Source: Taklimakanibacter lacteus
Lineage (GTDB): Bacteria > Pseudomonadota > Alphaproteobacteria > Rhizobiales > Aestuariivirgaceae
Assembly: GCA_003576695.1 (NCBI GenBank)
Contig: QOZQ01000015.1
Location: forward strand, 1-64,000
DNA length: 64,000 nucleotides
Direction: 5' to 3'
In this document: one piece after another, positions 10,180 through 18,436 of the stretch
Position numbering within the stretch: position 1 is the stretch's first letter
Layout: the number at the start of each line of letters is the position of its first letter
Notes under the pieces: model-generated
Database searches by the model: none
The model's input: the letters and a program-made list of their open reading frames with translations, nothing else
Told to the model about the DNA's origin: nothing
Position numbers and translations under genes: made by a program

Positions 10180-11954
10180 AGGCCCTCCTCCCAGGTGCGG
10201 CTGAGCTTCCTGGCGCAGTGGATGATGCCCACCATGGAATAGGTCTGCGGAAAATTGCCCCACAACTCCCCGGTCGCGGGCACGGCGTCTTCCGACAGGA
10301 TGCCGACATGATTGCGCAGGCTCAGCACGCGCTCGAACAGCGCCAGCGCCTCGTCGCGCCGGCCGCAATTGGCCAGCGCCTCGATGTACCAGAAGGTGCA
10401 GACCAGGAAGGCGCTTTCGGGCTTGCCGAAATCGTCCTCCTCGGCATAGCGCATCATCAGCCCATCGACGAGCAGATGCTTCTCGATGGCGGAAAGCGTC
10501 TTCTGGAAGCGCGGATCGTCATAGTCGATGATGCCGATCTCGGGCATCAGCAGCAGCGCCGCATCGAGCTCGCTGCCGCCCAAGCTGCCGCTGAAATAAT
10601 CGGCCGCCGAATTCCAGGCGCCATCGAGGATGCGTTGCTTCAGCTCGGCCGCAGCCTTGAACCAGTCATTGCCGTCATCGATCTCATCGACACGATGCGC
10701 GATGCGGCCCAGCCGTTCCAGGGCCGCCCAGCACATCACCGCCGAAAAGGTATGGGCGCGGGTTCGGCCGCGATACTCCCAGATGCCGGCGTCGGCTTCG
10801 AGCGAGGTGGATTTCGCCATCATGCCGATCGGCTTGAGCTGGTGGTAGAGCGCGCGGTCGCCCGGCCGCGGCAGGCGCATGTCCCAGAACATCTGCGCCG
10901 CGGCCAGGATGACCGAGCCATAGATGTCGTTCTGGCGCTGGTTCGACGCGCCATTGCCGACGCGCACCGGCCCCATGCCGCGGAAGCCCTTGAGCGCCGT
11001 CGCCTCATATTCCTCGAGCGGCGCTCCGGGCACGATCGGATAGAGCGGCGCCAGGAACTGGACGTTGGAGGTGATCACCGAATTGATGAGATAGGTGATG
11101 AAATTCTCCATCGTCGTCGTGGCGCCGAGCCGGTTCAACGACATCACGGTGAAATAAGCATCGCGCGGCCAGCAATAGCGGTAGTCCCAGTTGCGCCCGC
11201 TGCCGGCGGCCTCGGGGATCGAAGTGGTGAGCGCCGCCAGGATGGCGCCGGTATCCTCGAAGCTGCACAATTTGAGCGTGATCGCCGAGCGGATGACGAT
11301 CTCCTGCCACTCGAAGGGGACGGCGAGATCGCGCACCCAGTCGTTCCAGTAGCCGGTCGTCTCCTCGAGATAATCGCGGGCAAGCCGGTCGACCCGCAGC
11401 GGCAGGGGCTCGTCGCTGCCGATGAAGATATGCACCGGCCGATCGAGCAGGAAGAATGCCTCGTCGCGCAAATAGGCGACCGGCATATCGGTGGTGAGCC
11501 TGACCGTGGTGTTGCCGCCGGTATATCTCAGATAGTTGCTGCCCATCGAGACGGCAGGCTTCGTCCCGCCATAGTTGAAGGTCGGGCGCGCGCGGATCTT
11601 CACATGGCAGCGCCCGTCCACCGGCTCGATGCGCCTGACGATCATGGGCGGGCGGAACAGCTCGCCCTGCAACTTGTAGCGCGGCGCCCAATCGAGAACG
11701 CGCACCGTACCACCCTCACCGGTCAGCACCGTCTCGAGAATGGCGGTGTTGCGCAAATAGCTCTGCTTCGAGTTGTGCTGGTCGCGCAGCACGATGTCCA
11801 TGAAGCCGTCTTCCGGCCCTTCGCCGTTCACCAGCGCATTGAACAGGGGATCGCCGTCGAGGCGCGGGAAGCAGAACCACACATGGCGCGCTTCGGCATC
11901 GATGAGGCTCGCAACCGCGCAGTTGCCGATCACCCCCAGATCCATCTGCTTCAT
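10164..11954 (-). CDS. glycoside hydrolase family 15 protein (glucoamylase or trehalase-like)
   Basis: 596 residues. An N-terminal beta-sandwich (trehalase-like domain, about 1-215, opening DLGVIGNCAVASLIDA) is followed by the (alpha/alpha)6 barrel with NWDYRYCWPRDAYFTV, a catalytic-acid region GIWEYRGRTRAHTFSA, and a second acidic segment FGKPESAFLVCTFWYIEAL. GH15 enzymes of this layout have been shown to be glucoamylases or, in some actinobacteria, trehalases. Its place between otsB and otsA, overlapping both, suggests the substrate is trehalose or a related glucoside, but that is inference. No signal peptide, so cytoplasmic. Confidence 0.9.
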   Translation of the reverse strand: MKQMDLGVIGNCAVASLIDAEARHVWFCFPRLDGDPLFNALVNGEGPEDGFMDIVLRDQHNSKQSYLRNTAILETVLTGEGGTVRVLDWAPRYKLQGELFRPPMIVRRIEPVDGRCHVKIRARPTFNYGGTKPAVSMGSNYLRYTGGNTTVRLTTDMPVAYLRDEAFFLLDRPVHIFIGSDEPLPLRVDRLARDYLEETTGYWNDWVRDLAVPFEWQEIVIRSAITLKLCSFEDTGAILAALTTSIPEAAGSGRNWDYRYCWPRDAYFTVMSLNRLGATTTMENFITYLINSVITSNVQFLAPLYPIVPGAPLEEYEATALKGFRGMGPVRVGNGASNQRQNDIYGSVILAAAQMFWDMRLPRPGDRALYHQLKPIGMMAKSTSLEADAGIWEYRGRTRAHTFSAVMCWAALERLGRIAHRVDEIDDGNDWFKAAAELKQRILDGAWNSAADYFSGSLGGSELDAALLLMPEIGIIDYDDPRFQKTLSAIEKHLLVDGLMMRYAEEDDFGKPESAFLVCTFWYIEALANCGRRDEALALFERVLSLRNHVGILSEDAVPATGELWGNFPQTYSMVGIIHCARKLSRTWEEGLWRVS

Positions 11955-12712
11955 GCCGCAACCACTCCCTGCATGCCGATCTCGCCCGCCAGCCAGGCCC
12001 GCACCCGCGCCGTGGCGCCCCCGAAGCTGGCATCGACACGTAGCGCCATGCCGCCCATCGCCGCAACAGCCGCGAAGCCGTCCTCATCGGTCACATCGTC
12101 GCCGGCAAAGACCGGGATGCGGTGCCGATAGGGTTCCTCGGCCATGAGGGCGGTGATCGCCTTGCCCTTGCTCATCGAGGCCGGCTTGAGCTCGAAGGCC
12201 ATCTTCGCGGGAAGTATCTCGAAGCCTCCCGCGCCTTTCGCCAGAGCGCTCACGAGGTCGAAAGCGGCCCGCTCGGCCTCAGGCGCGCGGCGGAAGTGCA
12301 AGACGATGCTCGAGGACTTCCGCTCGACTTCGGTTGCCGGATGATCCGCCGTGAATTGCCGCAGCCGCGCATGCCAGCTTTCGGGCCAGGCCTGTTCGGG
12401 AACGAGCGCCGATTGGCCGCGCCGCTTCACCACCGCTCCGTGCTCGGCGATGAAGTCGAGATCGGCAGGCGCCAGATAAGAGGCCAGATCGGCAAGGGGC
12501 CTGCCGCTGACAATGGCGACCGCGCCGCCGAGAAAGATCTGCATCCGCATCAGGAGGGCGGGAAGCTCGGCGGGGACGGCGATAGCGGAAGGGCTTTCCG
12601 CAATATCGACGAGCGTGCCGTCGAAATCGAGGAAAAGCGCGTGGCGCAACGTCAGGCGAGGCGGCTTTTGCCTCGGTTCTGGCGCTTCATCGGATGGGGA
12701 TTGGGTCACCAT
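11951..12712 (-). CDS. otsB: trehalose-6-phosphate phosphatase
   Basis: 253 residues, a HAD-superfamily phosphatase removing phosphate from trehalose-6-phosphate. HAD motif I is HALFLDFDGTLVDIAESP (nucleophile Asp in DFDGT), motif II in AIVSGRPLADL, a basic KGKAITALM, and motif IV in VFAGDDVTDEDGF. Its stop overlaps the start of the GH15 gene by four bases (ATGA). First gene of the trehalose operon; trehalose made by this pathway is usually an osmo- and desiccation protectant. Confidence 0.94.
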   Translation of the reverse strand: MVTQSPSDEAPEPRQKPPRLTLRHALFLDFDGTLVDIAESPSAIAVPAELPALLMRMQIFLGGAVAIVSGRPLADLASYLAPADLDFIAEHGAVVKRRGQSALVPEQAWPESWHARLRQFTADHPATEVERKSSSIVLHFRRAPEAERAAFDLVSALAKGAGGFEILPAKMAFELKPASMSKGKAITALMAEEPYRHRIPVFAGDDVTDEDGFAAVAAMGGMALRVDASFGGATARVRAWLAGEIGMQGVVAA

Positions 12713-12790
12713 TGGGCGGGATTTGACTTTTAAGGGCGATTGGCGTTGTTACGTGCTCGGTGATAACTCCCGAAACGACAAAGAGTTCCA

Positions 12791-14005
12791 ATGACCCAAG
12801 CCGCCCGCAAAGCTCATGGCCCAGCCCCTCTCGCAGAGTTCAACTGGGAGGATCCGCTCGATCTCGAAAGCCAGCTCAGCGAGGACGAGCGCATGATCCG
12901 TGACACGGCGCGCGCCTTCTGTGCCGACAAGCTTCAGCCCCGCGTCCAGAAAGCGTTCCGCGAGGAGCGCTTCGACCGCGAGATCATGAATGAGCTGGGC
13001 GAGGTCGGTTTTCTCGGCATGATGAATTCGGAAAGCTATGGCGGCTCGGGTCTCGGCTATGTCGCCTATGGCCTGGTGGCGCGCGAGGTCGAGCGCGTCG
13101 ATTCGGGCTATCGCTCGGCGATGAGCGTGCAGAATTCGCTGGTAATGCATCCGATCGAAACCTACGGCTCGGAAGCGCAGCGCAAGAAATACCTGCCGAA
13201 GCTCGCGACCGGCGAATGGGTCGGCTGCTTCGGCCTGACCGAGCCCGATGCCGGCTCCGATCCGGGCGGCATGAAGACCAGGGCCAAGCGCATCAATGGC
13301 GGCTTCGTGCTCAATGGCACCAAGATGTGGATCACCAATTCGCCGATCGCCGATGTCGCGGTGGTGTGGGGCAAGCTCGAGGATGAAGGCATCCACGGCT
13401 TCCTGGTCGAGCGCGGCACCAAGGGCTTCTCCACCCCCAAGATCGAGGGCAAGGTGTCGCTGCGCGCTTCCGTCACCGGCGAGATCGTGCTCGACAATGT
13501 CGAGATTCCCGAAGAGAACATCTTCCCCAATGCGCGCGGCCTGTCGGGCCCGTTCGGCTGCCTCAACAAGGCGCGCTACGGCATCGCCTGGGGTGCCATG
13601 GGTGCGGCGGAAGACTGCTGGCACCGGGCGCGGCAATATATGCTCGACCGCAGGCAGTTCGGCCGGCCGCTCGCCGCCAACCAGCTCGTCCAGAAGAAGC
13701 TCGCCGACATGCAGACGGAAATCACGCTCGGCCTGCATGGCGCGCTGGCGCTCGGCCGCGCGCTCGAGCGCGGTGTGGCCGCACCGCCCGCCATCTCGCT
13801 GATGAAGCGCAATAATTGCGGCAAGGCGCTCGCGATCGCCCGCGATGCCCGCGACATGCATGGCGGAAACGGCATATCGGACGAATTCCACGTCATCCGT
13901 CATATGGTTAATCTCGAAACGGTCAACACCTATGAAGGCACGCATGACGTTCATGCGCTGATCCTGGGGCGCGCGCAGACGGGGCTGCAGGCCTTCCAGC
14001 CGTGA
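12791..14005 (+). CDS. gcdH: glutaryl-CoA dehydrogenase (acyl-CoA dehydrogenase family)
   Basis: 404 residues. FAD enzyme oxidising and decarboxylating glutaryl-CoA to crotonyl-CoA in lysine and tryptophan breakdown. Seen: N-terminal [20 protein letters not shown], flavin segment [37 protein letters not shown], and the C-terminal [28 protein letters not shown], where the Glu of TYEGT is the catalytic base in this family. These features fit GcdH better than other acyl-CoA dehydrogenases. Its stop overlaps the GTG start of the next gene, so the three genes 12791-15569 form one transcript. Confidence 0.93.
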   Translation: MTQAARKAHGPAPLAEFNWEDPLDLESQLSEDERMIRDTARAFCADKLQPRVQKAFREERFDREIMNELGEVGFLGMMNSESYGGSGLGYVAYGLVAREVERVDSGYRSAMSVQNSLVMHPIETYGSEAQRKKYLPKLATGEWVGCFGLTEPDAGSDPGGMKTRAKRINGGFVLNGTKMWITNSPIADVAVVWGKLEDEGIHGFLVERGTKGFSTPKIEGKVSLRASVTGEIVLDNVEIPEENIFPNARGLSGPFGCLNKARYGIAWGAMGAAEDCWHRARQYMLDRRQFGRPLAANQLVQKKLADMQTEITLGLHGALALGRALERGVAAPPAISLMKRNNCGKALAIARDARDMHGGNGISDEFHVIRHMVNLETVNTYEGTHDVHALILGRAQTGLQAFQP

Positions 14006-14472
14006 GCGAGAGGGAGATCGAGATCCGGCGCGAGGATCCGCGCACGCCGGATGTGACGAAGCTGATCCGCGATCTCGACGAGATGTTCCACCATCTCTAT
14101 CCGGCCGAGAGCAATCATCTCGTCGATATCGAGACGCTGGCCTCGCCCAACATCCATTTCTTCGTGGCGCGGCGCAACGGCGAAGCCCTGGGCTGCGGCG
14201 CGCTGTGGCATCGCGATGCCGCCTATGGCGAGATCAAGCGCATCTATGTGCGCCCCGAGGCGCGCGGCCTCAAACTGTCGAAGCTCATCATGGCCAAGCT
14301 CGAGGAGAATGCGCGCGAGCATGGGCTCAGGGCGATGAAGCTCGAGACCGGCACGCTGCAGCCGGAAGCGTTGGGCCTTTTCGCCAAGTGGGGCTTCACG
14401 CGCTGCGGGCCCTATGCGGACTATCCGACGGACGATCCCTATTCCGTCTTCATGGAGAAGCCGGTCGCATGA
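14002..14472 (+). CDS. GNAT family N-acetyltransferase
   Basis: 156 residues with the GNAT acetyl-CoA fold: [18 protein letters not shown], then [27 protein letters not shown], where RxxxGLKLSK replaces the usual Q/RxxGxG/A loop, and a C-terminal [18 protein letters not shown]. It starts with GTG overlapping the gcdH stop and ends overlapping the start of the flavoprotein gene (ATGA). Substrate unknown; the linkage suggests an amine or amino acid linked to lysine catabolism, which is inference only. Confidence 0.87.
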   Translation: MSEREIEIRREDPRTPDVTKLIRDLDEMFHHLYPAESNHLVDIETLASPNIHFFVARRNGEALGCGALWHRDAAYGEIKRIYVRPEARGLKLSKLIMAKLEENAREHGLRAMKLETGTLQPEALGLFAKWGFTRCGPYADYPTDDPYSVFMEKPVA

Positions 14473-15569
14473 AGGTCGCGATCGTCGGGGGCGGCATAGC
14501 GGGACTTTCCAGCGCCTGGGCGCTGACCAAGCGCGGCCATGACGTGACCTTGATCGAGCAAGGCGAGCTGCCCAACCTGCTTTCGGCTTCGGGCGATGAG
14601 CATCGCATGATCCGCCGTGGCTATGGCTCGGCCGATGGCTATGCCCGCACCATCTCGGAAGCCTTCGAGGCCTGGGAGGAGATGTGGGGCGATCTCGGCC
14701 GTTCGCATCTGGCGGCGCGCGGTGTGCTCGCCATGTCGCAGATCGCCGGCGATGACGGCGAGAAATTCCGCGAGGGCTATGACCGGATGGGCGAGGCCTA
14801 TGAGCTCTATGAGCCGAAAGACGCTGCGCGGCGCTATCCGTTCATCGACCCCGGGACGATCCGCTATGCCTATCACACCAAGGCCGGCGGCGCCCTGCTC
14901 TGCCAGCGCATCGCGCGCGATCTCGCCCGCTGGCTTCAGGAAAAGGGCGCGGTGCTCCGGCTCAACAGCGGCGTGACGGCGATCGACGAGCAGGCGGGCG
15001 GCGTCACCTTGGCCGATGGCGCGCGGATCACTGCGGACCAGATCATCATTGCGGCGGGCGCCTGGGTGCTGCGGCTGGTGCCGGAGCTGGCGGAAAGCCT
15101 GAGGCTCTACCGCACGGCGGTGGCCTATCTGGCGCCACCTGCCGATCTCGCGGCGGCCTGGGCGGAAGCTCCCGCCATACTCGACATTGGCGGCAAGGCC
15201 GAAGCCTATATGCTGCCGCCGGTCGATGGCACCGGCCTCAAGGTCGGCGCCGGCGTGCATAAGCGCCCGGCGAGCGCCCCCGACGCCAACCGCTCGCCCA
15301 TTCCAGGCGAGGGCGAGAGCTTGCGTAAATTACTGTCACCACCTCTGGCCCGCATCGATGACTATCGCGTCTCGCGCGTCGTCACCTGCGCCTACACCTT
15401 CACCGCGGATGAGAAATTCCTGTCATACCGCAAGGGTAAGGCACTCGTCGTCTCGGCCTGTTCCGGCCATGGCTACAAATTCGGCGCCGCCATCGGCCGG
15501 CGCGTCGCCACGGCCCTTGAAACGGGCAATGACCCGGCACTTCTTGCATGGCTGAGAGCGGAAGCCTGA
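14469..15569 (+). CDS. FAD-dependent amino-acid/amine oxidoreductase (DAO family)
   Basis: 366 residues. It opens with the Rossmann dinucleotide motif VAIVGGGIAGLSSAWALTKRG followed by the acidic end of strand two (VTLIEQ), and contains a typical DAO-type mid-region RYPFIDPGTIRYAYHTKAGG and C-terminal SGHGYKFGAAIGR, the second FAD-contact block. The family includes sarcosine oxidase and D-amino-acid oxidases. Sits last in the gcdH operon. Exact substrate not determinable from sequence. Confidence 0.88.
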   Translation: MKVAIVGGGIAGLSSAWALTKRGHDVTLIEQGELPNLLSASGDEHRMIRRGYGSADGYARTISEAFEAWEEMWGDLGRSHLAARGVLAMSQIAGDDGEKFREGYDRMGEAYELYEPKDAARRYPFIDPGTIRYAYHTKAGGALLCQRIARDLARWLQEKGAVLRLNSGVTAIDEQAGGVTLADGARITADQIIIAAGAWVLRLVPELAESLRLYRTAVAYLAPPADLAAAWAEAPAILDIGGKAEAYMLPPVDGTGLKVGAGVHKRPASAPDANRSPIPGEGESLRKLLSPPLARIDDYRVSRVVTCAYTFTADEKFLSYRKGKALVVSACSGHGYKFGAAIGRRVATALETGNDPALLAWLRAEA

Positions 15570-15634
15570 TCTTTGACAGAAGGAACCCGAACGCCTATCT
15601 CTGGGTTGGGTTCGATGAAATCGAGGAGATTTTA

Positions 15635-16369
15635 TTGACCACCCGCCGCCAATTTCAAACCCTTGCCGCAACAACCCTTCTTGCCGCGGCAAGCGGATCG
15701 TCCATTCCAGGAGCCGTGACGGGTTTCGCAACTCAAGCGAATGCGTCGCAGAAAAAAGGAGATGACACCATGGCCCTTGAACTTCCCGCTTTGCCCTATG
15801 CCTATGATGCGCTTCAGCCCTATATGTCGAAGGAGACGCTCGAATTTCATCACGACAAGCACCATCAGGCCTATGTGACGAACGGCAACAACCTGCTCAA
15901 GGATTCCCCGCTCGCCAAGGAGTCGCTGACCAAGATCGTCAAGGCGGCCTACAAGGAAAAGAACGCCGGCCTCATCAACAATGTCGGCCAGCACTACAAC
16001 CACCTGCATTTCTGGCAGTGGATGAAGAAGGGCGGCGGCGGCAAGAAGCTGCCGGGCAAGCTGCAGAAGGCGGTCGATTCCGATCTCGGCGGCTATGACA
16101 AGATGCGCGCCGACTTCATCAATGCCGGCACCACCCAGTTCGGCTCGGGCTGGGCGTGGATCGCGGTGAAGAACGGCAAGCTCGAGATCCAGAAAACGCC
16201 TAATGGCGAGAACCCGCTGATGCACGGATCGCAGCCGATCCTCGGCGTCGATGTGTGGGAGCACAGCTATTACATCGACTATCGCAATGCGCGGCCGAAA
16301 TATCTCGAGGCCTTCATCGACAACCTGGTCAACTGGGAACATGTCGAGCAGATGTTCTCGGAAGCCTGA
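15635..16369 (+). CDS. Fe/Mn superoxide dismutase, with a Tat-like signal if translated from the upstream TTG
   Basis: The SOD domain is clear: FHHDKHHQAYVTNGNN (first metal His), the second His region GQHYNHLHFWQW, GSGWAWIAVKNGKL, and the DVWEHSYYIDY metal ligands. Two starts are supported. TTG at 15635, six bases after GAGGAG, gives 244 residues beginning TTRRQFQTLAATTLLAAASG, a twin-arginine-like signal. ATG at 15770, eight bases after AAGGAG, gives a 199-residue cytoplasmic enzyme of normal length. Both could be used. A still longer open frame from 15548 overlaps the flavoprotein gene and lacks a ribosome site. An efficient terminator follows. Confidence 0.9.
   Translation: MTTRRQFQTLAATTLLAAASGSSIPGAVTGFATQANASQKKGDDTMALELPALPYAYDALQPYMSKETLEFHHDKHHQAYVTNGNNLLKDSPLAKESLTKIVKAAYKEKNAGLINNVGQHYNHLHFWQWMKKGGGGKKLPGKLQKAVDSDLGGYDKMRADFINAGTTQFGSGWAWIAVKNGKLEIQKTPNGENPLMHGSQPILGVDVWEHSYYIDYRNARPKYLEAFIDNLVNWEHVEQMFSEA
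15756..15772 (+). promoter_or_regulatory. internal ribosome-binding site and ATG of superoxide dismutase
   Basis: AAGGAG at 15756-15761 stands eight bases before ATG 15770-15772, inside the longer reading frame and precisely at the start of the SOD domain. It would allow a second, signal-less product from the same mRNA. Confidence 0.6.
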
Positions 16370-16389
16370 TTTCCGGGACAGGTTTTCAG

Positions 16390-16416
16390 CGGGGCCTTCG
16401 GGCCCCGTTTTTATTT
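16390..16416 (+). terminator. rho-independent terminator after superoxide dismutase
   Basis: Perfect 7-bp stem CGGGGCC/GGCCCCG closed by the stable tetraloop TTCG and followed by TTTTTATTT. It sits 20 bases after the SOD stop, at the junction with the convergent methyltransferase gene. Confidence 0.93.
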
Positions 16417-17220
16417 GTCCCTGCTTGCGGTGATGATCAGTGCCGGCATGTCGAAGACCACCGACCCATCGGCTCCCCTGCAGGGCTGAAGTGCCTTTTC
16501 CGCTTCTTTGATGAGCCGTGTGAACTGGGCGTCGTCAAGCAGTCCGCCCAATGTCCAGACGCAGGCACGTTCCGTCGAGATCAGCGATGCTATGGAGGCG
16601 AAGCGGACCTTTCCGCCGTGTTGCTTGATCCCTGCATGCGCTATGCCTGCCTCGACGCATAGCGATTTCAATAATTCCCGGTCACCGAGTACAAAGGGGG
16701 CGCGAAAGGCATCGGCGATCCGCTCACCGAAGAGCCGTTCCAGCAATGTAGCGAGTGCCGCATAGCCGGGCGAGCGCGCCAGCGAACCGCAAACAGCAAC
16801 CGCCAGCCGGCCACCCGGCTTCAGCACGCGCATCATTTCGCGCAAGGCCCTGGCGCGATCGGTGAAAAACATCAGGCCGAACTGGCTCACGGTGGCATCG
16901 AAAGTGCGATCGGGAAAGGGAAGCTCCTCAGCGCGACCGTCGTGCCACTCGATGCGGGTGGTCTTGCGACGGGCCACGCCAAGCATGTCGGGATTGGGGT
17001 CGAGCCCGGTCACCCTCCCCGTCGGCCCGGCACAATCAAGTGCCGCGAGGGCGAGCACGCCGGTTCCGCAGGCAACATCGATCACCCGGTCACCCGGTTC
17101 AATCCGGGCCTCACCCGCAACTATCGCGCCCCATTGCTGAAAGAGGGCCGGGACGAAAAGGGCATCATAGATTTCAGCCGGCGATTTCGGGGGTTCCCCG
17201 GCAAGTGAATAGGCCGTCAT
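16411..17220 (-). CDS. class I SAM-dependent methyltransferase
   Basis: 269 residues. Motif I VIDVACGTGVLALAAL binds SAM; then GLDPNPDMLGVAR, the motif III-like FDATVSQFGLMFFTD, and MMRVLKPGGRLAVAVCGS. This UbiE/COQ5-like layout occurs on many small-molecule methyltransferases. The start at 17220 has GAGGAG seven bases upstream and yields the usual N-terminus; an ATG at 17250 lacks one. Divergent from an AraC-type regulator whose upstream frame overlaps this start, so the regulator may control it. Confidence 0.87.
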   Translation of the reverse strand: MTAYSLAGEPPKSPAEIYDALFVPALFQQWGAIVAGEARIEPGDRVIDVACGTGVLALAALDCAGPTGRVTGLDPNPDMLGVARRKTTRIEWHDGRAEELPFPDRTFDATVSQFGLMFFTDRARALREMMRVLKPGGRLAVAVCGSLARSPGYAALATLLERLFGERIADAFRAPFVLGDRELLKSLCVEAGIAHAGIKQHGGKVRFASIASLISTERACVWTLGGLLDDAQFTRLIKEAEKALQPCRGADGSVVFDMPALIITASRDK

Positions 17221-17410
17221 GTCAGAGCTCCTCCTGAATACATGCCGCAAGGATGCGTGGCGTGGTTATGTCATCCACAAGGGTGTAAACTTGGTCATGG
17301 GCACACTCCATGACCCAACGTCCCGATCGCATGTCGCGGCGTCCGATTCGCAGCCATCGGACGGTCTGCCGCGCGGTGAAGATCCTAACGATCGATCAGC
17401 CGGCGCCGGC

Positions 17411-18409
17411 ATGGACACGCTGTCCGACGTCTTGCGGGCAATAAAACTAACCGGCGCGCTGTTCTTCGGAGTCAACGCATCATCCCCGTGGTCGGTCGAG
17501 GTGCCACGCGCGCATTCATTTGCCAGGATCATCCTGCCGCGTGCGCAGCACGTGATCTCCTATCATATCATCACGCAGGGATCGGGCTGGGTGCGGGTCG
17601 GCGATGATCCGCCGGTACAATTCCATGAGCACGACATCCTGGTCATCCCGCACGGAGATTCTTATGCGATGTGCAGCGCAATCGACGTGCTCGCAGGGTT
17701 GACCGAGGACCACTCCGTCGAATTCTTTCGCGCCATGGCGGCAGGCCAGTTGCCCGCCACCGTCATCGAAGGCGGCGGCAACCTGCCACTGGCCCACTAT
17801 GTCTGCGGCTTTCTTGGCTGCGATGCGCAGCCGTTCAATCCACTGCTGGGAGCCCTGCCCAGGCTGATGCGCCTTCGCCGTGGTACCGGTGAGGTGAGCA
17901 ATCTCCTCGACAGCTTGATCGATCTCACCCTTGGTGAAGCATCTGGAGTGGGACCCGGCGCCCAATGCATCCGCCTGCGTCTCAGCGAATTGATGTTCGT
18001 CGAAGTGCTGCGTGTGTATCTCGAAACACTGCATCCGCGCCAGACCGGCTGGCTTGCCGGATTGCGCGATCCCGTTGTCGGCCGCAGCATGGCGCTCCTG
18101 CATGAGAGACCGGCACATGGCTGGACGCTGGCCGGGCTTGCCCAGGAAGCCGGCGTCTCGCGCTCGGTGCTGGCAGTGCGCTTCACGACGCTCGTCGGAT
18201 GTCCGCCCATGCAGTATCTGGCACGCTGGCGGGTGCAACTGGCGGCGCGCCAACTCAGCGATGGGCTGGTCAAAGTCTCGGCGGTCGGGCGCAGTGTGGG
18301 TTATGATTCCGAAGCGGCCTTCAGCAGAGCCTTCAAACGAATTTCTGGCGTCTCGCCGGCCGAATGGCGTCATCGCAACTTAATCAGTGCTAATAGTCCC
18401 TTTTCATAA
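17411..18409 (+). CDS. AraC family transcriptional regulator with cupin-type sensor domain
   Basis: About 332 residues. N-terminal AraC-binding cupin (cupin_6 type): PWSVEVPRAHSFARIILPRAQHVISYHIITQG through HEHDILVIPHGDSYAM. C-terminal two-HTH DNA-binding domain: GWTLAGLAQEAGVSRSVLAVRF and VKVSAVGRSVGYDSEAAFSRAFKRISGVSPAEWR. The start is uncertain: 17411 matches the usual N-terminus (MDTLSDVLRAIKLTG); 17297 and 17219 are open upstream but encode a non-conserved extension and overlap the divergent methyltransferase. It stops just ahead of the ribB operator. Confidence 0.88.
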   Translation: MDTLSDVLRAIKLTGALFFGVNASSPWSVEVPRAHSFARIILPRAQHVISYHIITQGSGWVRVGDDPPVQFHEHDILVIPHGDSYAMCSAIDVLAGLTEDHSVEFFRAMAAGQLPATVIEGGGNLPLAHYVCGFLGCDAQPFNPLLGALPRLMRLRRGTGEVSNLLDSLIDLTLGEASGVGPGAQCIRLRLSELMFVEVLRVYLETLHPRQTGWLAGLRDPVVGRSMALLHERPAHGWTLAGLAQEAGVSRSVLAVRFTTLVGCPPMQYLARWRVQLAARQLSDGLVKVSAVGRSVGYDSEAAFSRAFKRISGVSPAEWRHRNLISANSPFS

Positions 18410-18426
18410 CTTATTAGCAGTGCTAA
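18386..18426. promoter_or_regulatory. palindromic operator candidate upstream of HTH-RibB
   Basis: Three TGCTAA half-sites in 41 bases. TTAGCA-G-TGCTAA (18414-18426) is a perfect odd-centred palindrome; TGCTAATA (18388-18395) and TATTAGCA (18412-18419) are perfect inverted copies; and CAGTGCTAA occurs twice as a direct repeat (18386 and 18418). The cluster ends 10 bases before the ribB start. It is a good candidate site for the XRE-like domain fused to RibB itself. Confidence 0.6.
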
Positions 18427-18436
18427 ACAGTTGGAA

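Noticed and set aside
10218-12131. 637-residue plus-strand open frame
   Set aside because: Antisense to the GH15 and otsB genes, which carry clear catalytic motifs; it shows no family motif.
12749-13954. 401-residue minus-strand open frame
   Set aside because: Antisense to glutaryl-CoA dehydrogenase; shadow frame of high-GC coding DNA.
18370-18436. FMN riboswitch before ribB
   Set aside because: The leader is only about 30 bases and lacks the conserved RFN-element blocks; the palindromes fit a protein operator better.
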